NCBI GenBank assembly: GCA_018065295.1 | Contig: JAGHTQ010000245.1 | Span: forward strand, 1-6,612 | Source of the DNA: Candidatus Colimonas fimequi | GTDB taxonomy: Bacteria > Bacillota > Clostridia > Peptostreptococcales > Anaerovoracaceae | DNA length: 6,612 nucleotides | Reading direction: 5' to 3' | Shown here: positions 1 through 5,480 of the stretch, piece after piece | Position numbering within the stretch: the stretch's first letter is position 1 | Layout of the letters: each line of letters opens with the position of its first letter | The notes under the pieces: generated by a model | What the model saw: the letters and a program-made list of their open reading frames with translations, nothing else | Database searches by the model: none | What the model was told of the DNA's origin: nothing | Program-made: the position numbers and the translations under genes

Positions 1-38
1 GAATTATAGAATAGTAATAGCCCTGCAAATGGCTAACA

Positions 39-69
39 AAAAAGGAATTGCACGAGCAATTCCTTTTTA
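39..69 (-). terminator. Rho-independent terminator of the EIIC-like gene (probably bidirectional)
   Basis: A perfect 8-bp stem (GGAATTGC at 44-51 with GCAATTCC at 56-63) encloses the 4-base loop ACGA. It is flanked by an A-run at 38-43 and a T-run at 64-68, which extend the pairing. Read on the minus strand, the hairpin lies about 21 bases after the TAG stop of the EIIC-like gene and is followed by six T residues. Read on the plus strand it also ends in TTTTT, so it could equally terminate a gene entering from the left of the window. Bases 1-37 contain no recognisable coding end. Confidence 0.85.
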
Positions 70-89
70 TTTTCTTATTTCATTTCTCA

Positions 90-1166
90 CTATAACTTCA
101 GGTCGCCTTCCTTGATCCAGCCAATCTTTCTCTCAAATCTGCAGATTGCCCAGCTGAGAACTGCAGGAAGAATGAAGCAGATAAGAACAAGGCCAATCCA
201 GTCGAAGGCTCCGATTACCTTACCGTCTGCAACCCATCCAGTGTACACACCAATCTGACCAACGAAACCGCATGTACCCATACCTGATGATACAGGCGCA
301 CCGTTCATCTGAAGATGGAAGATACAAGTCGCAATAGGACCTGTAATTGCTGATGCGATAATTGGTGGAATCCAGATTCTCGGATTTTTCACGATATTAC
401 TCATCTGAAGCATTGAAGTACCGATGCCCTGAGAAATCAGGCCACCCCATCTATTCTCCCTGAATGACATTACTGCGAATCCTACCATCTGTGCGCAGCA
501 GCCTGCTACTGCAGCACCGCCTGCAAGACCAGTAAGTGATAATGCCGCACAAATAGCTGCTGATGAAATTGGCAGTGTCAAAGCCATACCAACGATTACA
601 GCAACCAGAATGCCCATGAGGAATGGCTGAAGTTCTGTTGCCCACATGATGAGTGTGCCTACCTTCATTGCTGCAGCGCCGAGTGTTGGTGCGATTAATA
701 CAGCAAGTGCCACGCCCACACCGATAGTTACAAGAGGTGTCACCAGAATATCGATCTTAGTTTCGCCAGCAACAGCCTTACCTATTTCTGCAGCTACGAT
801 TGCAATGATCAGAACTGCCAAAGGACCACCTGCACCGCCAAGTGCATTGGCTGCGAAACCAACGGTAATAAGTGAGAACAGTACAAGCGGAGGGCTCTTG
901 AGGGCGTAACCGATAGCCGCTGCCATGGCAGGGCCAGTCATAGCCATTGCAAGTCCGCCAACTGTGTATGGAACTTCGTTTACTGTGCATATTGGATCGC
1001 AAAGCACTGCAATGTGGAACTGTGTTCCGATTGTATTAATTATTGTACCGATGAGCAGTGTGCAAAACAGACCCTGGGCCATTGCTCCCAGTGCATCGAT
1101 TGCGTACACTCTGAAGGAAATCTCGATTCCCTTTCTCTTTAAAAAGCCTTGGTTTTTTGTTGTCAT
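90..1166 (-). CDS. PTS EIIC_2-family integral membrane transporter, candidate NiaR-regulated niacin transporter
   Basis: This 358-residue polytopic membrane protein is almost entirely hydrophobic, with roughly 8-10 membrane segments. It matches what I know of the PTS_EIIC_2 family (Pfam PF13303). Supporting stretches are the Gly/Ala-rich helices around residues 68-130, LPISSAAI near 198-205, SFRENRWGG near 234-242, NPRIWIPP near 261-268 and SGMGTCGFVGQIGVYTGW near 294-311. The family is related to sugar PTS permease domains, but no EIIA, EIIB or HPr domain is fused or encoded nearby, so phosphotransfer-driven sugar uptake is doubtful. The Met at 1166 is chosen over the in-frame Met at 1181 because AGGAGA (1171-1176) lies 4 bases before it, and the alternative has no such site. 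The gene diverges from a NiaR-like repressor, and its perfect promoter carries an overlapping palindromic operator candidate. From this I infer control by niacin status and a possible role in uptake of niacin or a related precursor. The family call is firm; the substrate is inference. Confidence 0.85.
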   Translation of the reverse strand: MTTKNQGFLKRKGIEISFRVYAIDALGAMAQGLFCTLLIGTIINTIGTQFHIAVLCDPICTVNEVPYTVGGLAMAMTGPAMAAAIGYALKSPPLVLFSLITVGFAANALGGAGGPLAVLIIAIVAAEIGKAVAGETKIDILVTPLVTIGVGVALAVLIAPTLGAAAMKVGTLIMWATELQPFLMGILVAVIVGMALTLPISSAAICAALSLTGLAGGAAVAGCCAQMVGFAVMSFRENRWGGLISQGIGTSMLQMSNIVKNPRIWIPPIIASAITGPIATCIFHLQMNGAPVSSGMGTCGFVGQIGVYTGWVADGKVIGAFDWIGLVLICFILPAVLSWAICRFERKIGWIKEGDLKL

Positions 1167-1170
1167 ATTT

Positions 1171-1176
1171 TCTCCT
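1171..1176 (-). promoter_or_regulatory. Ribosome binding site deciding the EIIC-like gene start
   Basis: On the minus strand AGGAGA is followed by a 4-base spacer (AAT plus one base of the site's AAAAT context) and then ATG at 1166. It selects this Met over the upstream in-frame Met at 1181, which would add five residues and lies upstream of the site. Confidence 0.8.
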
Positions 1177-1207
1177 ATCAAAATGGTTTTCCTAAATTAT
1201 TACAAGC

Positions 1208-1235
1208 ATTATATCATTCTGTATTTTTGTGTCAA
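1208..1235 (-). promoter_or_regulatory. Consensus sigma-A promoter of the EIIC-like gene
   Basis: On the minus strand a perfect -35 box TTGACA (1235-1230) is separated by 16 bases from a perfect -10 box TATAAT (1213-1208). Transcription would start near 1201, giving a leader of about 35 bases before ATG at 1166. Such a strong promoter would be constitutive unless repressed, which fits the palindrome overlapping the -35 box. Confidence 0.85.
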
Positions 1236-1241
1236 GACACA
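1228..1241. promoter_or_regulatory. Candidate NiaR operator (TGTGTCAAGACACA palindrome)
   Basis: This is a perfect inverted repeat with 6-base arms, TGTGTC and GACACA, around a 2-base AA centre. It fully covers the -35 box of the divergent EIIC-like promoter (1230-1235) and sits about 70 bases upstream of the niaR start. The GTGTC-N2-GACAC core resembles the Firmicute NiaR-box as I remember it from comparative genomics of the NiaR (YrxA) regulon; I could not check it against a motif matrix. Its position would allow simple steric repression. The palindrome and overlap are seen directly; binding by NiaR is inferred from motif memory and adjacency. Confidence 0.75.
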
Positions 1242-1254
1242 TGTATACTTCCTG

Positions 1255-1284
1255 TTTACTCCTATTATGACAATATGATATTAT
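1255..1284 (+). promoter_or_regulatory. Putative extended -10 promoter of niaR
   Basis: An extended -10 element, TG-A-TATTAT (TG at 1276-1277, TATTAT at 1279-1284, 5 of 6 consensus), lies 18 bases after a weak -35, TTTACT (1255-1260, 4 of 6). Transcription would begin near 1291, just ahead of the AGGAGGG ribosome site. A 6-base-arm inverted repeat, ACAATA-N6-TATTGT (1270-1287), overlays the -10 box. Other -10-like hexamers occur in this AT-rich stretch, so the assignment is tentative. Confidence 0.45.
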
Positions 1285-1309
1285 TGTTCTATACTTCAGG
1301 AGGGTATTT

Positions 1310-1837
1310 ATGGATTTATCAGCAGAAGCAAGAAGAAATAGTATCTTAAAGGAATTAATCGAAGCAGACGATCCTAAGTCAGCATCATCACTAGCAGCTG
1401 CATACTCAGTAAGCAGACAGATTATCGTTGGCGACATCGCAATCCTTAGAGCATCAGGCCACGATATACTGGCAACTCCTAAGGGATATATCTATGACAG
1501 TGTTGAAACACCAGATCACAAATACGAGGAGCTTATCGCATGCAATCACACCGCTGATGATATGCGTGAGGAACTTTATACAATCGTAGATAACGGTGCT
1601 ACAGCAATCGACGTTACAGTTGAACACTTGGTTTACGGTCAGCTTAGCGGCAATCTTGATTTAAGTTCCAGATACGACGTGGACACTTTTATCAGCAAAT
1701 TTGATGAGGCAGAAGACATCGTTCCTATGAGTGTTCTAACTCAGGGCGCTCACCTTCATCGCATCGGAGCATCAAGCAAGACCGTTCTTGAGAGAGTGAA
1801 GAGTGCTCTTAAGGAGAAGGGCTTCCTCATTGAATAA
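1310..1837 (+). CDS. niaR: NiaR-type niacin-responsive transcriptional repressor (HTH_11 + 3H domain)
   Basis: The 175-residue protein has the size and two-domain plan of the NiaR/YrxA family, which in Firmicutes represses NAD-biosynthesis or niacin-uptake genes when niacin is present. An N-terminal winged helix-turn-helix spans about residues 6-62, with recognition-helix-like SVSRQIIVGDIAIL at 33-46 and a wing ending ATPKGYIY. The C-terminal 3H domain runs from about 75 to 172. Its namesake histidines are visible as CNHT (H80), VEHLVYG (H106) and GAHLHRI (H148, H150). H80, E88, H148 and H150 have the same spacing as the metal ligands I recall for the Thermotoga homologue TM1602 (H79, E87, H144, H146), so the metal site appears intact. 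AGGAGGG (1298-1304) sits 5 bases before the ATG, giving a strong start. The gene is monocistronic, ends at a hairpin terminator, and diverges from the EIIC-like gene that it probably controls. Local regulation of its own promoter is possible. Confidence 0.92.
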   Translation: MDLSAEARRNSILKELIEADDPKSASSLAAAYSVSRQIIVGDIAILRASGHDILATPKGYIYDSVETPDHKYEELIACNHTADDMREELYTIVDNGATAIDVTVEHLVYGQLSGNLDLSSRYDVDTFISKFDEAEDIVPMSVLTQGAHLHRIGASSKTVLERVKSALKEKGFLIE

Positions 1838-1860
1838 GGAATACTGAATATGAAATAATT

Positions 1861-1898
1861 AAGGGTCTGACCGGCATCGGTCAGACCCTTTTATCTTT
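1861..1898 (+). terminator. Terminator after niaR, shared with the convergent GH20 gene
   Basis: A perfect 12-bp stem (AAGGGTCTGACC at 1861-1872 with GGTCAGACCCTT at 1879-1890) encloses a 6-base loop. On the plus strand it is followed by TTATCTTT, a reasonable U-tract. On the minus strand it lies about 20 bases past the GH20 stop, but the trailing sequence TTAATTATTT is a weaker U-tract. It primarily serves niaR and may also end the GH20 transcript. Confidence 0.85.
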
Positions 1899-1909
1899 CA
1901 TTTTATCTT

Positions 1910-3691
1910 TTAAGTAAACAGGCCCGCAAAGAACGCCTTCACCTTATCCATAAACCCAAGTTCACTTACAAGTTCCCCGCATTCTGGAAGCACTGAATCC
2001 ACTTCAGAATCACCTGAATATCCAGGGAAACAGCCGATTGTATCTACGTAGGCTTTGTACTCATCGTAAGTCGCACTTTCCTGAGCCTTATTATCCCAAA
2101 GCTTAGCAGAATTAGCCCAAGTTCTGTAATAGGTATCATCCCAAACCTGAGCAGCATCCTTATAATCAGGACTATCAGCCCACATTGCGAAATAACCGCC
2201 AGCGTAAGTCTCCTCAGGAATGAGAAGTGCCTTATCCTTCGGGTTAGCACAGTTGTGAATATCCCAATTCTCATAAATATTTCTGGCATTACAACGCTTA
2301 CGAGTCTTATCCATAATATCGCCGCCGTGCTTATCTTCTCTGATAACGTAATAGCACCAGCCAGTATTGGTATTGTGAATCTTGTTTCCGTTTGATGCCA
2401 GCTGACTCATTGGCGTATAGTCGTTGGTCCAGTACACAATCTCGATGCTTGGATCAAGTTCAACATGCTGATCCTTCGCTCTGTGAAGTTCATCGTTCCA
2501 GACACGGCATGTGTATCCCTTCTCTGCAAGGCGTGCTCCGGTAGAATTAAGATATGAGATGAACGTATCAGCTGCAGAGCCGTTCTCGATGCCAAGTTCC
2601 TTCTGGGCATGGTGCTCCCAGTGCTCCATAGCACTCCAAAGGCTGTTCATGTCAAAAGACTTCCCGCCTACAGTTGTTCCCTTCCATCCGAAGAGTTCGT
2701 CACCACCGATGTTGAAATTGCGCGAACCTTCTTTCGCAAAGAAATCAGCGTACTCATCGATAAGAGCGCTTATGAATGCTACCGCAACAGGGTTAGCCAG
2801 GTCTATGCCGGTATTATTATATGAAGACTTAGCCCCGTTATACATATAATAGTTGGAGATGCTCCCGAAACCTTCACTTGAGTTATCGTAAGTCACTCCG
2901 TCGTATTCGAAACTGAAATCTGGATTCTTTGCAACATAATCCGCGTACTTCTCAATAACGTAGTCCAGGTGTCCCGGCGAATCTATCTCTGGAATAAGTT
3001 CAATGTGATACTGTCTAGCCACCTGACAGATTGACTGCAGATCCTCATATGTGAGATACTCGCCTTCCGGCTCGTTTAACCAAGGGAATGTCTTGGATTC
3101 AAATCTCATGCCGTGAGTATCGGAGAAATGAAGTTCCAGGGCTGTATACTTCTGCCATGACATTCTCTTAATGAAGTTCTCAATCCACTGCCGAGAATAG
3201 TACTTACGACCGCAGTCAAGGAGTACTGTTCGCTCTACAGCGTCTGGCGAATCAGAAACATCTATGGAGACAGTGTTTCCTTCTACCATAAACTGCTGAA
3301 GAATATAGTCCAGTCCATATGTCATTCCCGATACAGTGCTGGCACTAACCTTCAGATTCTTCCCTGTAGTTTCAATCTTATAGCCTTGTTTCTCAACATC
3401 GCTATCAACCTTCACGATTATATCGCCGGCCTTCGCCTTGCTCTCACTTCCGTAAGCGATAGTCATTGGGGTGTCGCCAGGGATACCTACAGCAGCCATC
3501 TGTGAATCCACAAGCTCAATGGCTTCAACCAGTTTCTCCTGTGGCTCAGCCTTGCTCACAATATATATGCGAGAGCTGCTATCGAGAGTGAAACTGCCAC
3601 CTTCAGCATATACAGGATTTATTTCTATTGTAAATAATAGCGTAAGCATCAGTGCGAAAACCGATACTAATGCAACTGTCTTCTTTAGCAT
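1910..3691 (-). CDS. Secreted family 20 glycoside hydrolase (beta-N-acetylhexosaminidase or lacto-N-biosidase type)
   Basis: GH20 enzymes remove terminal GlcNAc/GalNAc, or lacto-N-biose in some clades, by substrate-assisted catalysis. The 593-residue protein begins with a Sec signal peptide (KK at 3-4, hydrophobic 5-22, cleavage likely after VYA at 27-29). A GH20b-like N-terminal alpha/beta domain follows at about 33-150, then the TIM barrel at about 153-540. Visible motifs are DCGRKYYS (159-166, substrate-binding R162), LHFSDTHG (187-194), PEIDSPGH (234-241) and NIGGDELFGW (327-336). In the last, D331-E332 are the expected acetamido-orienting Asp and acid/base Glu. Barrel tryptophans W399, W422 and W504 are also present, the last in MWADSP where many relatives have W-x-E. 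There is no LPXTG anchor or carbohydrate-binding module; the C-terminus (about 580-593) is a short amphipathic segment. GAGG lies 5-6 bases before the ATG. The gene diverges from a lipoprotein glycosidase candidate. Exact substrate (mucin, milk glycan, chitin, cell wall) cannot be read from sequence. Confidence 0.92.
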   Translation of the reverse strand: MLKKTVALVSVFALMLTLLFTIEINPVYAEGGSFTLDSSSRIYIVSKAEPQEKLVEAIELVDSQMAAVGIPGDTPMTIAYGSESKAKAGDIIVKVDSDVEKQGYKIETTGKNLKVSASTVSGMTYGLDYILQQFMVEGNTVSIDVSDSPDAVERTVLLDCGRKYYSRQWIENFIKRMSWQKYTALELHFSDTHGMRFESKTFPWLNEPEGEYLTYEDLQSICQVARQYHIELIPEIDSPGHLDYVIEKYADYVAKNPDFSFEYDGVTYDNSSEGFGSISNYYMYNGAKSSYNNTGIDLANPVAVAFISALIDEYADFFAKEGSRNFNIGGDELFGWKGTTVGGKSFDMNSLWSAMEHWEHHAQKELGIENGSAADTFISYLNSTGARLAEKGYTCRVWNDELHRAKDQHVELDPSIEIVYWTNDYTPMSQLASNGNKIHNTNTGWCYYVIREDKHGGDIMDKTRKRCNARNIYENWDIHNCANPKDKALLIPEETYAGGYFAMWADSPDYKDAAQVWDDTYYRTWANSAKLWDNKAQESATYDEYKAYVDTIGCFPGYSGDSEVDSVLPECGELVSELGFMDKVKAFFAGLFT

Positions 3692-3724
3692 GTTTACCTC
3701 TTCTTTAAATTCATTCTGCTGCTT

Positions 3725-3733
3725 ATTATAACA
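3725..3733 (-). promoter_or_regulatory. Extended -10 promoter of the GH20 gene
   Basis: On the minus strand TG-T-TATAAT (3733-3725) is a perfect extended -10 element. No good -35 box occurs 16-18 bases upstream, as is usual for extended -10 promoters. Transcription would start near 3718, leaving about 27 bases before the start codon, with AGAGGT as ribosome site. Confidence 0.65.
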
Positions 3734-3749
3734 CAGATACTAATCCCTA

Positions 3750-3778
3750 TTGCCCTTCTATTAAAAAACTGATACCCT
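3750..3778 (+). promoter_or_regulatory. Possible promoter of the DUF4015 lipoprotein gene
   Basis: TTGCCC (3750-3755, 4 of 6 match to the -35 consensus) is 17 bases from TACCCT (3773-3778). The latter keeps the key T, A and final T of a -10 box and is preceded by an extended TG-A. The predicted start point, near 3785, falls at the first possible ATG of the gene. The hexamers are weak, so this is a tentative call. Confidence 0.35.
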
Positions 3779-3784
3779 ACTTAT

Positions 3785-5416
3785 ATGTGCAATTTAACTA
3801 GAATGAGAAACAATTTAATAACAATTATGGCAGTAGCAGGACTACTTCTTATGACACTTTTGCTGACTGGTTGTAGTCAGCCTGGTTTCGTGGCATCAGT
3901 TGGGCCTACGGCGCAGACGTATGTAGATGATGATGGCGTGATTGCTCCTGGAGATACTATTCCGAGAGGAACAGAGATTAAGGTTCTCAAGGATACCGCT
4001 CTTGGCCCTGACGGAGAGAAACTGGTAGCCATTAAGACAGAAGACTTTAATGGTTTTTTGGAAGAGGCCAATATCGCGTCAGACATCAGTGAAATAGTTT
4101 TAGAAAAAGAAATTTTCGTTCGCACACCGGCTACTATATATGCAGAGGCTACAGGCCCTGCAATTGCTGGATTCGCGCCGAAGGCATCAAAACTGGAAAT
4201 CATCGATTGCGACACCCCTGATGCAAACGGTGTGGTTAACAAATACCACGTTCGCCTGGGTGAAACCGAAGGCTACGTTTACGGCAAATACATGGTTTAT
4301 GACGAGAAGACTGCCAAAAAGAATTGCAATGATAACGGCGCCTACGATATGGCCAAGGACGCTAAATATCCTATGCAGCTCTACGGTGGCAAAGCCACAA
4401 ACCTTGACTACTACCCTAATGAACCTGTGAATATTGACGGCAATGAATTTTGCACGGATGCTCGCGCTATGTACCTGCACGCAGGTGCCACAGTTAAGGA
4501 CAAATACTTTAAGCTAGCTAAGAAGAGCGGCGTCAACGCCGTTGTAATCAATATCGACGGGGGAACTTTGGCATATAAATCACCTGTTGCCAAGAAGCTT
4601 TGCCCATCGGCATACAAGGACGCCCACTACTCTGTAGAGAAATATCAGGCGGCTGTGAAGAAATATCAAGATGCCGGTATTTATACGATTGGCAGAATCG
4701 TTGCTTTCAACGACCCTCACTATGCTAAGGACAACAAGAAGGCCTGTATTAAGTCAGGCGGCAAGTCCACAGAGTGGGTCAGCGCATATAGCCGCGATGC
4801 CTGGGAATACAAGGTTTCCCTGGCCCTTGAAGCCATCGAATTAATGGGTTTCAACGAGATTCAGTTCGACTATGTGAGATTCCCTGAAACTGCGTATCAG
4901 ATGTCCGCTTCAGGAAGCACCGATTTCCGCAACAAGTATAAGGAAGAGAAGGCTCAAGCTATTCAGAACTTCTGCTTCTACGCTACAGACACAATTCACG
5001 AGGCTGGTGCGTACGTATCAGTTGACGTATTCGGCGAAAGTTCCAACGGCTACGTTACAGCCTACGGCCAGTACTGGCCTGCCATTTCAAATGTTGTGGA
5101 TGCCATCAGCAGCATGCCGTACACTGACCATCACGGCGAGAATGACACTTGGACTGATCCATATCCGACCCTTTACAAATGGGCCAAGAAGAGCGCTTCT
5201 ATGCAGAAGCACATTCCAACGCCAGCTTGCCCTCGTACATGGATTACCGGCTATAACACACCTCACTGGAATCCAACTGTAACCTACGATTACGATAAGC
5301 TTCGTGTCCAGGTTAAGGCACTTAAGGACGCTGACCTTGACGGCGGATTTATTCCGTGGAACAGCAACTGCGATTACAGCAAGTACAAGCAATATAAGAA
5401 AATATGGAAGAAATAA
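3785..5416 (+). CDS. Lipoprotein with SH3-like repeats and DUF4015 putative glycosyl hydrolase domain
   Basis: This 543-residue exported protein has a lipoprotein signal (basic start, hydrophobic 11-27, lipobox LTGC with lipidated C30), so it should be tethered to the outer face of the membrane. Two SH3-like modules follow. One is at about 36-98 (ending KLVAIKTEDFNGFLEEANI). The better one is at about 107-172 (FVRTP near its start, YHVRLGETEGYVYGKYM at its end). Such modules often bind cell wall. Residues about 222-543 fit DUF4015 (Pfam PF13200), a predicted TIM-barrel glycosyl hydrolase: ARAMYLHAG (226-234), NAVVINIDGG (251-260), GIYTIGRIVAFNDP (298-311), GFNEIQFDYVRFP (355-367, with the putative catalytic D362), VDVFGE (413-418) and GGFIPWNSNCDY (520-531). 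The substrate of this family is not known to me. The start is uncertain: ATGs at 3785, 3803 and 3827 all leave a usable signal peptide and none has a Shine-Dalgarno site. It diverges from the GH20 gene and may work on the same glycan. Confidence 0.88.
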   Translation: MCNLTRMRNNLITIMAVAGLLLMTLLLTGCSQPGFVASVGPTAQTYVDDDGVIAPGDTIPRGTEIKVLKDTALGPDGEKLVAIKTEDFNGFLEEANIASDISEIVLEKEIFVRTPATIYAEATGPAIAGFAPKASKLEIIDCDTPDANGVVNKYHVRLGETEGYVYGKYMVYDEKTAKKNCNDNGAYDMAKDAKYPMQLYGGKATNLDYYPNEPVNIDGNEFCTDARAMYLHAGATVKDKYFKLAKKSGVNAVVINIDGGTLAYKSPVAKKLCPSAYKDAHYSVEKYQAAVKKYQDAGIYTIGRIVAFNDPHYAKDNKKACIKSGGKSTEWVSAYSRDAWEYKVSLALEAIELMGFNEIQFDYVRFPETAYQMSASGSTDFRNKYKEEKAQAIQNFCFYATDTIHEAGAYVSVDVFGESSNGYVTAYGQYWPAISNVVDAISSMPYTDHHGENDTWTDPYPTLYKWAKKSASMQKHIPTPACPRTWITGYNTPHWNPTVTYDYDKLRVQVKALKDADLDGGFIPWNSNCDYSKYKQYKKIWKK

Positions 5417-5431
5417 AGTTTTATGGCCAAT

Positions 5432-5459
5432 AAAAAAAGAGATGCCAATTGGCATCTCT
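5432..5459 (-). terminator. Terminator of the homoserine dehydrogenase-like gene
   Basis: A perfect palindrome, AGAGATGCC-AATT-GGCATCTCT (5438-5459), is followed on the minus strand by seven T residues (the A-run at 5432-5438 on the plus strand). It lies about 21 bases after the TAA of the minus-strand gene. On the plus strand, 22 bases after the DUF4015 gene stop, it is trailed only by CCTATAATTTTC. It would therefore be a weak terminator in that direction. Confidence 0.88.
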
Positions 5460-5480
5460 CCTATAATTTTCTTCACGAAA

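Noticed and set aside
18..35. Short TAGCC/GGCTA inverted repeat near the left edge
   Set aside because: Only 5-bp arms around 8 bases, with no U-tract; the adjacent hairpin at 44-63 explains termination.
1267..1295. Alternative niaR promoter ATGACA - 17 bases - TATACT
   Set aside because: The hexamers score well, but the transcript would start near 1302, inside the AGGAGGG ribosome site, destroying it. The extended -10 at 1276-1284 fits better.
2511..2849. 112-codon plus-strand open frame inside the GH20 gene
   Set aside because: It is antisense to the catalytic barrel, including the DE motif region, and has no start signals.
3877..4242. 121-codon minus-strand open frame opposite the lipoprotein N-terminus
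   Set aside because: It is Ser/Ala-rich shadow coding opposite the SH3-like modules, without a start site or promoter.
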